NCBI RefSeq assembly: GCF_026283965.1
Contig: NZ_JAPDPD010000013.1
Coordinates: 99,418 to 163,417, forward strand
Source of the DNA: Dyella subtropica
GTDB taxonomy: Bacteria; Pseudomonadota; Gammaproteobacteria; Xanthomonadales; Rhodanobacteraceae
Direction: 5' to 3'
Length of the DNA: 64,000 nt
The position numbers and the translations under genes are program-made. Of the stretch, positions 33,061 to 39,796 are shown piece after piece (positions within the stretch are counted from its first letter, which is position 1; each line of letters opens with the position of its first letter). The notes under the pieces were generated by a model. The model searched no databases, was not told the origin of the DNA, and worked only from the letters and a program-made list of their open reading frames with translations.

Positions 33061-34008
33061 CTACTGGTTTCCCTTTGTGCTGACGGTATGCGTTGGGTGG
33101 CAGCTCCCGTCACCGCAATCGATTGCCACGTCGTAGGAGCCGCACGAGGCGACGAAGATCGAGTTACCGTCGGCTCGAACCGCTCCGCATCGCAATTGAT
33201 TGGCAACGCTCTGAGCCATCGACATCGTAGCCCCATCGGTCGGGGCGGTTTGAGATGCTTGAGTTGAGGCATCGGCAGTAGTCGCGGGTGCTGCAGAAGT
33301 TACGGTGGGCGCTGTCGGCGCGACCGAGGCAGTCGCCGCAGTCGCCATGGCGCCAACTTCGTAACGAGAAAGGTGATTCTTGATCGCCAGCCGGACCCCA
33401 TCCGCGAATGGATTCTGGTCGCCATGCGGCTTCATTGAGGCAACGGTCCGGGTAAACACCTTCTTGCCATCGATATCCGTGTCGATGTAGATGATGTAGA
33501 CGGATGCCTTGTCTGGGTTCTCCGTGCTGGTATACATGCCGCGCAGATACTCGTCCGAAGTGCTACTAAAGGTCCTTTCGTCGACGATGCTGGTCTGGGA
33601 GGACGCATCATGTGAAGCCATTGCGTTTCCAATGAGCCCACCCAACACGCCACCAACCCCTGCGCCGAGAGCACCCGAGCGGAGCTGCGACCGCATGTTT
33701 TCATAGATCACGAAGTGATAGACCGTCACTTGGGGCTGATGGTCCATCGCAGCGAATTTCTCAAAAGCCTCATGCTGTAGCAAACGGACTGGTGGCGGCG
33801 ACAGCTTGGCGTCTCCTGCGCGCAGGATCCCGTACTCCTTGCTTGTGATCAGCAAGCTGAAAATCTTGCCCTCTTTTTCCGCAGAGGGCCTCATGTCGCG
33901 CAGTTGGAGCGAATCGGATTTGGCCATATCCGTCACGTTGATCTTCGTGACAACGGGAGTGCAGCCGGCGCATGCCAGCATCAATAGAGCGAAAAGGTGC
34001 CGCCTCAT
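33061..34008 (-). CDS. Glycine-zipper outer-membrane lipoprotein
   Basis: 315 aa from the ATG at 34008; the frame continues to 34110 but the upstream part crosses a hairpin. The N-terminus MRRHLFALLMLACAGC has a lipobox (CAGC), so Cys16 is probably lipidated. Residues about 125-145 (GALGAGVGGVLGGLIGNAM) are a glycine zipper of the kind that forms membrane-embedded oligomers. The C-terminal third is an Ala/Thr/Pro-rich linker and then a small Cys-containing domain (CGAVRADG, VASCGSYDVAIDCGDGSC). Flanked by inverted-repeat elements on both sides. Function unknown. Confidence 0.65.
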   Translation of the reverse strand: MRRHLFALLMLACAGCTPVVTKINVTDMAKSDSLQLRDMRPSAEKEGKIFSLLITSKEYGILRAGDAKLSPPPVRLLQHEAFEKFAAMDHQPQVTVYHFVIYENMRSQLRSGALGAGVGGVLGGLIGNAMASHDASSQTSIVDERTFSSTSDEYLRGMYTSTENPDKASVYIIYIDTDIDGKKVFTRTVASMKPHGDQNPFADGVRLAIKNHLSRYEVGAMATAATASVAPTAPTVTSAAPATTADASTQASQTAPTDGATMSMAQSVANQLRCGAVRADGNSIFVASCGSYDVAIDCGDGSCHPTHTVSTKGNQ

Positions 34009-34031
34009 AAATCCCCTGTTTAGTAAGCCCC

Positions 34032-34050
34032 CCCCCGGCAAAGCCGGGGG
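34032..34050. terminator. G/C-rich hairpin between lipoprotein and HEPN genes
   Basis: CCCCCGGCAAAGCCGGGGG is a perfect 8-bp stem with an AAA loop. In the plus direction CTTTA follows; in the minus direction it lies between the HEPN gene and the lipoprotein gene and could end HEPN transcription. Confidence 0.45.
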
Positions 34051-34098
34051 CTTTAGTGATGTGAGCCGCTCAAAGAGCGCTGACGGGGAGAAATAATG

Positions 34099-34139
34099 GG
34101 TCAGAAACATTTACAGAAGGAGAAAAATTGTCTCTGACC
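34099..34139. repeat. Short inverted-repeat element B
   Basis: GGTCAGAAAC ... GTCTCTGACC, related to element A at 32909-32957; together they bracket the lipoprotein gene. Confidence 0.45.
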
Positions 34140-34179
34140 ATTTATTCGAAATGGCGCCCCCTTTTTTTTGCCTTCCGGG

Positions 34180-34761
34180 TCAGCTCATTAATCGAAACCA
34201 GTCACGCACGGTTAGCTGCAGGCGTAAAACTTCATCTTCAGCCAGCGGACTGCAATGCGCGATTGGATTTCGTAGCGCATTAAGGCTAGCCATGACTTTC
34301 TCGACAGCCTTCTTGCTATTGAATAGGCCTCCGAAAATATCCCAGTTAGAAGAAATAACTACCGATAGCTCGCCGAACGTCGTGTAATCAAGTTCATCCA
34401 ATGATCGTCGAGTCACTCCGGCATCGAGCTCCTTCTGAATTCGACTGGAGACATCAGCCTGAATGTTTGCCGGAATACGCGACGAACTCCACCAATCCTC
34501 GCGCTTCTCGGTTGACTCAATCGTCTGGGCCACTAACTCTCGAATGGATTTCTCTAGTGAATAGAAAATCTCGTAGTGCTTCGCCATTGCCGCGGCCTCG
34601 GTTCGCACGGCAGAATCAAACTGGGGATAGTAAACATCCTCAACCCTTTGAGATATCACTGGCATGTGACCAAGCTCAACACCATGCGCTCGAGCCACGC
34701 GACTTAAGTCTTCCGCCAGCATCTGATTAGTCATTCCGAAGGCTTTAATCCGTTCTAGCAT
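34180..34761 (-). CDS. Swt1-like HEPN-domain protein
   Basis: 193 aa from the ATG at 34761 (MLERIKAFGM), 4 bp after the DUF5343 stop, with the GAGGAG of that gene's last codons as ribosome binding site. All-helical. The C-terminal third contains ALRNPIAH, an Rx4H motif (Arg164, His169) typical of HEPN ribonucleases, in a context (NWDIFGGLFNSKK, VEKVMASLNALRNPIAHCSP) like Swt1-type HEPN domains. HEPN proteins are frequent RNase effectors in toxin-antitoxin, CRISPR-associated and abortive-infection systems. The tight coupling to the DUF5343 gene implies a two-component system. Confidence 0.75.
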   Translation of the reverse strand: MLERIKAFGMTNQMLAEDLSRVARAHGVELGHMPVISQRVEDVYYPQFDSAVRTEAAAMAKHYEIFYSLEKSIRELVAQTIESTEKREDWWSSSRIPANIQADVSSRIQKELDAGVTRRSLDELDYTTFGELSVVISSNWDIFGGLFNSKKAVEKVMASLNALRNPIAHCSPLAEDEVLRLQLTVRDWFRLMS

Positions 34762-34765
34762 CTTC

Positions 34766-35404
34766 CTACTCCTCACCCGAGAGAAGATGCTCCTTCAGGC
34801 TGCGAAAGATTGCATTGAAAACCGCCTGGTCTGCCGTTACAGGGAGGTTTAGATTGATGGTGTACGACAAACTAAGACCCCTCTTAGTCCCTTTATGGGC
34901 CGTTGAAGCACTTAGGTCCTTTGGCGGCGTCTCGCGGACAAGCGGCAACTCTTCCGCTACAGAGCTGCCTTCGACAGCCTCAAAATTAGCAAATGTCTTC
35001 AGTGCCTTGATTGCGGAAAGTGTGAGTGCAGCTGCTCGACTATCTGCCTCCGCACCCGTTACCTGCACGATGAGTGCGAGAAGATCCTTGTCCGATAGCT
35101 GGTAAAAGTATTCGTTGGCCTGCCCAAGATCTTTGTAACCGACCTTAATTGCTTCAGCCACCGCCGCCCCACCAGTTGCGGGGTTACGAAATCTTTTGTA
35201 GATATTGGTTGGCGTACCATCCGGTGCAACGAATCCAATACGCTTCAAAAAAGGGGGAATATTGCCACCGGTTCCGCCCTTTATCTGCAGAACAGTTGTA
35301 ACGAAGTCTTTTGTAACTCGCTCCGGTGTCGCCGCAGAACGAATCTTTTCTAGAGCGCTCTTGATCGAACCCGGGGTAGTTACATAAGGGAGACTCGCTG
35401 CCAT
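34766..35404 (-). CDS. DUF5343-like protein, partner of the HEPN gene
   Basis: 212 aa with AGGAGG 6 nt before the ATG. The N-terminal half looks like a winged-helix domain (PYVTTPGSIKSALEKIR, FLKRIGFVAPDGTPTNIYKR, NPATGGAAVAEAIKVGY), as in DUF5343 (PF17278). A charged helical linker and a C-terminal block (LSLSYTINLNLPVTADQAVF) follow; the second block, with NLPVT, resembles a small alpha/beta ligand domain. The first gene of a two-gene operon with the HEPN gene; it may be the sensor or antitoxin. No function is established. Confidence 0.75.
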   Translation of the reverse strand: MAASLPYVTTPGSIKSALEKIRSAATPERVTKDFVTTVLQIKGGTGGNIPPFLKRIGFVAPDGTPTNIYKRFRNPATGGAAVAEAIKVGYKDLGQANEYFYQLSDKDLLALIVQVTGAEADSRAAALTLSAIKALKTFANFEAVEGSSVAEELPLVRETPPKDLSASTAHKGTKRGLSLSYTINLNLPVTADQAVFNAIFRSLKEHLLSGEE

Positions 35405-35465
35405 AAACCCTCCTGGTTTAGCACTTCGATGACTGCATTGGCACTACTTTCGTGGATTACATACA

Positions 35466-35492
35466 ACAAAGGGCAGCATCGCTGCCGCCCTT
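35466..35492 (-). terminator. Candidate terminator of nrdJb
   Basis: On the minus strand GGCAGC-GAT-GCTGCC is followed by CTTTGTTG, 30 bp after the nrdJb stop codon. Confidence 0.45.
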
Positions 35493-35517
35493 GTCGCTAT
35501 ACCTTTTTTGAGTTGAA

Positions 35518-36252
35518 TCACCCGCACTTGCTGTATCCACAATTCAAACAAGTCTGACACCCATCCATCAGCACCAGCGCCTGCGTATTGCACTTGGCGC
35601 AGAGGGTGGCGCCGGGCGGGAAGCCGTTGGCGTTGGTGGGTTCAGCGCTTGCTTCAACGGCAGGCTTGGCGCTCTTGCCGTTGGCAGCCGCTTCATAAGC
35701 AGCGCGCTTCTCGGCGATGAGCTTGCGGGTGGACTCGTCCATCTCCGGATCGTGAATCAGCCCGATCATCTTCATATGCTGCTCAATCACCGCGCCGATC
35801 TCGGCGACGATACTGGGCATGTAGACGCCGCCGGCTTTGAAGTAGCCGCCGCGCGGGTCGAAAACGGCCTTCATCTCTTCCGCGAGGAAGGTGATGTCGC
35901 CGCCTTTGCGGAAGACAGCGGAGATGATGCGGGTGAGCGCCACGATCCACTGGAAGTGGTCCATGTTCTTCGAGTTGATGAAGATCTCGAAGGGGCGGCG
36001 CTGCTCATGCTGGGTGCCGGCGTTGAGCACGATGTCGTTGACGGTGACGTACAACGCGTGTTCGAACAGCGGCGACTTGATCTTGTAGGTGGAGCCGATG
36101 AGCGTCTCGGGGCGCTCCAGGCTCTCGTGCATCTGGATCACTTCCGCCTTGGGGGCCTCTTTGGGCGCGGCGGGAGCGGTGGCAAGCGCGGCTTTGTCCT
36201 CGGGCTTGACGACGTTGTAGCCCTTGATCTTCTTTTCGATCTTGATCGCCAT
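35518..36252 (-). CDS. nrdJb: Class II ribonucleotide reductase subunit NrdJb (TSCPD domain)
   Basis: 244 aa. In Pseudomonas-type split cobalamin-dependent ribonucleotide reductases, NrdJb supplies the C-terminal TSCPD domain that completes NrdJa. Here the domain spans about residues 55-175 (STYKIKSPLFEHALYVTVND, KNMDHFQWIVALTRIISAVF, GGYFKAGGVYMPSIVAE). A flexible linker then leads to the cysteine tail CAKCNTQALVLMDGCQTC...CGYSKCG, expected to re-reduce the active-site disulfide. It lies about 100 bp after the histone-like gene, which separates it from nrdJa. Confidence 0.9.
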   Translation of the reverse strand: MAIKIEKKIKGYNVVKPEDKAALATAPAAPKEAPKAEVIQMHESLERPETLIGSTYKIKSPLFEHALYVTVNDIVLNAGTQHEQRRPFEIFINSKNMDHFQWIVALTRIISAVFRKGGDITFLAEEMKAVFDPRGGYFKAGGVYMPSIVAEIGAVIEQHMKMIGLIHDPEMDESTRKLIAEKRAAYEAAANGKSAKPAVEASAEPTNANGFPPGATLCAKCNTQALVLMDGCQTCLNCGYSKCG

Positions 36253-36310
36253 AGGAGTGTGCTTTTTCAGTTGCGTTGGCGTGAGGTGTCGGCGCGCGGC
36301 GGGCCGAATA

Positions 36311-36344
36311 CGCTCCGGCCCGGCGCAAGGGCCGGGCCGGAGCG
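36311..36344. terminator. Strong hairpin between histone-like gene and nrdJb
   Basis: CGCTCCGGCCCGGC and GCCGGGCCGGAGCG form a 14-bp perfect stem with a 6-nt loop, 11 bp after the histone-like stop (minus strand). No long T-run follows, so it may be a partial terminator or attenuator that lowers nrdJb relative to the upstream gene. Confidence 0.5.
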
Positions 36345-36354
36345 TGGGTGTTGC

Positions 36355-36924
36355 TTACTTCTTGCGGGCAGCCTTCTTGGCCGGCTTGCGCGCGACCTTG
36401 ACGCTTGCCTTCTTGCTGGCAGTGGACCTCTTGACCGCTTTCTTGGCGGTTTTCTTACCGGCGGCCTTCTTGGCCGTCTTCTTCACGGCGACTTTCTTTG
36501 CCGTCTTTTTGCTGCTGACCTTCTTTGCTGCCTTCTTTGCCGTCTTTTTCACGGCCTTCTTGGCGCCGCTCTTTTTAGCGACCTTCTTCGCGACCTTCTT
36601 CACAGCCTTCTTGGCGGAAGCGGCTTTCTTGGCGACCTTCTTCACTGCCTTCTTGACGGCCTTTTTCGCCGTCTTCTTGGCGCCGGCTTTCTTGGCGGCC
36701 TTCTTCACCGCTTTCTTGGCGGCAGCCTTCTTGGCGGTCTTCTTCACCGCTTTCTTGGCAGCAGCCTTCTTGGCCGGAGCGGCCTTCTTGGCAGCGGCGG
36801 CCTTTTTCTTGGCCGGCTTGCGAGCCTTCTTGGCCTTGGGGGCCGGGGTTTCGGCCGAAGCGGCCGGGGCTTCCGGCATGGCCGGGGTCATTTCAATTAC
36901 TTCGAATTCGGTATCAATGGACAT
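36355..36924 (-). CDS. Lysine/alanine-rich histone H1-like protein
   Basis: 189 aa with GGAGGGG upstream of the ATG. The first about 25 residues are acidic (MSIDTEFEVIEMTPAMPEAP). The remainder is almost entirely Lys, Ala, Val and Pro in degenerate KKAxKK repeats (KKAVKKTAKKAAAKKAVKK), ending ARKPAKKAARKK. This is the composition of bacterial histone H1-like/AlgP-type DNA-binding proteins, which condense or bridge DNA. The repeats make the gene prone to length variation. It sits between the two ribonucleotide reductase genes, so coupling to DNA synthesis is suggested but not shown. Confidence 0.85.
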   Translation of the reverse strand: MSIDTEFEVIEMTPAMPEAPAASAETPAPKAKKARKPAKKKAAAAKKAAPAKKAAAKKAVKKTAKKAAAKKAVKKAAKKAGAKKTAKKAVKKAVKKVAKKAASAKKAVKKVAKKVAKKSGAKKAVKKTAKKAAKKVSSKKTAKKVAVKKTAKKAAGKKTAKKAVKRSTASKKASVKVARKPAKKAARKK

Positions 36925-37037
36925 CTGGGTTTCCCCTCCGACGTGAGTTCAGTACTTGGCGTGGGCCTGCGTGTATCAAGGCTTCGAACATCGAACCGAG
37001 CGTAGGCCAACAGCTTCGAGAAGCTGCTGGCCTGCAC

Positions 37038-39200
37038 TTAGAACTTGCCGTAATAGCCTTCCTTCAAGGCATCGAATAGGTTGGCGGCTGTGTGCATTTC
37101 GCCGTCGTATTCCACTTCTTCGTTGCCCTTCAGTTCGATAACGCTACCGTCTTCCAATTCGAAGCGGTAGAGGGTGCTCTCAAGATCGGCTTCTTTGACC
37201 AACACACCCTGGAACGCTGCAGGGTTGAAACGGAAGGTCGTGCAGCCCTTGAGGCCCTGCTTATAGGCGTAGAAGTAGATGTCCTTGAAGTCTTCGTAAG
37301 GATAGTCGGTCGGCACGTTCGCCGTCTTGGAAATCGACGAATCGATCCATTTTTGCGACGCGGCCTGGATGTCGACGTGCTCCTTGGGCGAGATGTCGTC
37401 AGCGGCGACGAAGTATTCCGGCAGCTTGTTCTGCGCGTCGTCGGTGAACGGCATCGCGTTGGCGTTGATCAAGCCGCGGTAGGCGAGCAGCTCGTAGCTG
37501 AACACCTCGACCTTTTCCTTGGTCTTGCGGCCTTCGCGGATCACGTTGCGCGAATAGTGGTGGGCGAAGCTCGGCTCGATGCCGTTGCTGGCGTTGTTGG
37601 CGAGCGACAGCGAGATGGTGCCGGTGGGCGCGATCGAGCTGTGGTGGGTGAAGCGCGCGCCGGTTTCGGCGAGCTGGGCCACCAGGTTCGGCGCCACGGT
37701 GGCGACGCGCTGCATGTAGCGGCTGTACTTGGCGTGCAGCACGCGACCGGGGATGGTGTCGCCCACTTTGTAGCCGTCGGCGGCCATTTCTGGACGCTTG
37801 CGCAGCATGTCGCCGGTGACGGTGAAGTCCTTCTGCAGGATCGGGGCCGGGCCCTTTTCCTTGGCGAGATCGAGGGCGACCTCCCAGCCGGCCACGGCCA
37901 TTTCGCGCGAGACGTCTTCGGTGAAGCTCACCGCGTCGGCGGAGCCGTAGCGCATCTTGAGCATGGTCAGCGTGCTGCCGAGGCCCAGGAAGCCCATGCC
38001 GTGACGGCGCTTGCCGAGGATCTCGTTGCGCTGCTGCTCCAGCGGCAGGCCGTTGATCTCCACCACGTTGTCGAGCATGCGGGTGAACACCTTGACCACG
38101 TCGCGGTATTCGTCCCAGTCGAAGCGGGCCTTGGGGCCGAACGGGTCGCGCACGAAGGTGGTGAGGTTGATCGAACCGAGCAGGCAGGAGCCGTACGGCG
38201 GCAGCGGCTGCTCGCCGCAGGGGTTGGTGGCACGAATATGCTCGCACCACCAGTTGTTGTTCATCTCGTTGACCTTGTCGATCAAGATGAACCCGGGCTC
38301 GGCGTAGTCGTACGTCGAGACCATGATCATGTCCCACAGATGGCGGGCGCGGATGTGGCCGTAGATCTTGCAGGCGACCAGGCCGTCGTCGCGCTCCACG
38401 TAGTTCTCGTGGGTGGGCCACTCGCGCCACACGACCTGGGAAGCGTCGGCGAGGTCGACTTCGCTCTGCTCCTTGACGTGCACCGGGAACACCAGCGGCC
38501 AGTCCTGGTCGTGCTCCACCGCTTGCATGAAGCCGTCGGTGATCAGCAGCGACAGGTTGAACTGACGCAGGCGGCCGTCTTCGCGCTTGGCGCGAATGAA
38601 TTCCTTGGCGTCGGGGTGGCTGATGTCGAACGTGCCCATCTGCGCACCGCGGCGACCGCCGGCGGAGGAGACGGTGAAGCACATCTTGTCGTAGATATCC
38701 ATGAAGGACAGCGGGCCGCTGGTGTAGGCGCCCGCGCCCGACACATAGGCGCCGCGCGGACGCAGCGTGCTGAACTCGTAGCCGATGCCGCAGCCGGCCT
38801 TCAGGGTGAGGCCCGCCTCGTGCACCTTCTCCAGGATGTCGTCCATGGAGTCGCGGATGGTGCCGGACACGGTGCAGTTGATGGTGGACGTGGCCGGCTT
38901 GTGCGCCAGCGCACCGGCGTTGGAGGTGATGCGCCCGGCCGGAATCGCACCGCGACGCAGCGCCCACACGAAGCGCTCGTTCCAGTGCTCACGGAGTTCC
39001 GGCGTGGCTTCCACGTCGGAGAGTGCGCGTGCGACGCGCTGATAGGTTTCGTCGACGCTACCGTCGACGGGTTCACCCGACTTGGCTTTCAGTCGGTATT
39101 TTTTGTCCCAGATGTCATACGACGCTGGCTGCAGCGGAATCATTGCAGTGCCATCTCGATTGATTTCCGGACTCACGGCTGGTGCACGCACGGTGCTCAT
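37038..39200 (-). CDS. nrdJa: Adenosylcobalamin-dependent ribonucleotide reductase, large part NrdJa
   Basis: 720 aa. Makes deoxyribonucleotides by B12-dependent radical chemistry. Signature blocks are ATSTINCTVSGTIRDSM (first active-site Cys), KAGCGIGYEFSTLRPRG, NPCGEQPLPPYGSCLLGSINL (radical-site Cys and Glu) and HHSSIAPTGTISLSLANNAS. It lacks the TSCPD domain of single-chain class II enzymes, supplied by nrdJb downstream after the histone-like gene. A GGGAGG lies upstream. Two NrdR-box-like sites lie 157-204 bp upstream; no cobalamin riboswitch was found. Confidence 0.95.
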   Translation of the reverse strand: MSTVRAPAVSPEINRDGTAMIPLQPASYDIWDKKYRLKAKSGEPVDGSVDETYQRVARALSDVEATPELREHWNERFVWALRRGAIPAGRITSNAGALAHKPATSTINCTVSGTIRDSMDDILEKVHEAGLTLKAGCGIGYEFSTLRPRGAYVSGAGAYTSGPLSFMDIYDKMCFTVSSAGGRRGAQMGTFDISHPDAKEFIRAKREDGRLRQFNLSLLITDGFMQAVEHDQDWPLVFPVHVKEQSEVDLADASQVVWREWPTHENYVERDDGLVACKIYGHIRARHLWDMIMVSTYDYAEPGFILIDKVNEMNNNWWCEHIRATNPCGEQPLPPYGSCLLGSINLTTFVRDPFGPKARFDWDEYRDVVKVFTRMLDNVVEINGLPLEQQRNEILGKRRHGMGFLGLGSTLTMLKMRYGSADAVSFTEDVSREMAVAGWEVALDLAKEKGPAPILQKDFTVTGDMLRKRPEMAADGYKVGDTIPGRVLHAKYSRYMQRVATVAPNLVAQLAETGARFTHHSSIAPTGTISLSLANNASNGIEPSFAHHYSRNVIREGRKTKEKVEVFSYELLAYRGLINANAMPFTDDAQNKLPEYFVAADDISPKEHVDIQAASQKWIDSSISKTANVPTDYPYEDFKDIYFYAYKQGLKGCTTFRFNPAAFQGVLVKEADLESTLYRFELEDGSVIELKGNEEVEYDGEMHTAANLFDALKEGYYGKF

Positions 39201-39356
39201 CGGCTTCCTGACCTCCCGGTGTAGCCTTGCGGCCCCGTTGGTTTCTTATAGTTGTAGTTGGCTTATCCGTCCGCTCGGCGGCGTCGTTGTTGGCGCGAAG
39301 CCGTGCCTGACGTTCCCTGCCGGACTGCGACCGCCCCCCTTAGAGCTGTCAGCATG

Positions 39357-39404
39357 ACACCAGCACTTGTTAAAACGCCGGCATCCATACACAAGATGTT
39401 GTGG
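39357..39404. promoter_or_regulatory. Two NrdR-box-like sites
   Basis: ACACCAGCACTTGTTA (39357-39372) and ACACAAGATGTTGTGG (39389-39404) resemble the NrdR consensus ACACWATATATTGTGT. Their starts are 32 bp apart, three helical turns, as found for functional NrdR box pairs. NrdR represses ribonucleotide reductase operons in response to ATP/dATP. The downstream-oriented gene is nrdJa (minus). Confidence 0.6.
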
Positions 39405-39534
39405 TGCGAACGGAGGTGAACGTTACCCCCGTGAATGTCTCATGTCAAAGAGTTTTGCGAGGGTTGGACGGTGGGAAGCGCGGGTGTTGTGGTGAGCTGG
39501 ATGTCGGTGGATTTTTGGTACCAAGGAGTCGCCA

Positions 39535-39707
39535 TGTAGGAGCGCACCCTGTGCGTGACAAACCGGCAGGATTGCCGGTTTGCACGGCGTAAGCCGCCTT
39601 CCGGTGAGGGCCATGGAAGGCCCGAATGAAAGCCCTGCGTTAGCAGGGCTGCAGGTCAACCAGCACGGTCCTTTCGGACCGTTTCGCGCACAGGGTGCGC
39701 TCCTACA
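39535..39707. repeat. Multi-hairpin element with 21-bp perfect terminal inverted repeats
   Basis: The ends TGTAGGAGCGCACCCTGTGC and their perfect complement enclose three further hairpins: AAACCGGCA/TGCCGGTTT (39560-39581), AGCCCTGC-GTTA-GCAGGGCT (39631-39650) and ACGGTCC-TTTC-GGACCGT (39665-39682). A compact palindrome built from the same end occurs at 41172-41194. Confidence 0.65.
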
Positions 39708-39796
39708 GGTGCATCGCCGGGGGCGGGTTTTTAAGATGCAATGCTGCCGCTGGAATGGTCTTCAAAAGTCACGTTTGCTTTCGCCAAGGAGCTTTT

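Larger units (their letters stand above)
39201..39796. other. 596-bp divergent region between nrdJa and the Deg protease gene
   Basis: No gene supported. The half next to nrdJa carries the NrdR-like boxes. The other half is a multi-hairpin element with long perfect terminal inverted repeats. The last about 40 bp hold the protease ribosome binding site (AAGGAG). Confidence 0.55.

Noticed and set aside
36355..36924. Simple-sequence artefact instead of a gene
   Set aside because: Despite low complexity, the frame has a strong Shine-Dalgarno, an acidic unique N-terminus and the known composition of histone H1-like proteins, so it was kept as a CDS.
37092..39224. 710-codon plus-strand frame
   Set aside because: Exact antisense of nrdJa, created by high GC and codon periodicity; protein is Val/His/Arg-rich nonsense with no domain.
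39201..39356. Cobalamin riboswitch upstream of nrdJa
   Set aside because: Looked for a B12-box-like core and the expected stems; none is convincing. NrdR-like boxes are better supported.
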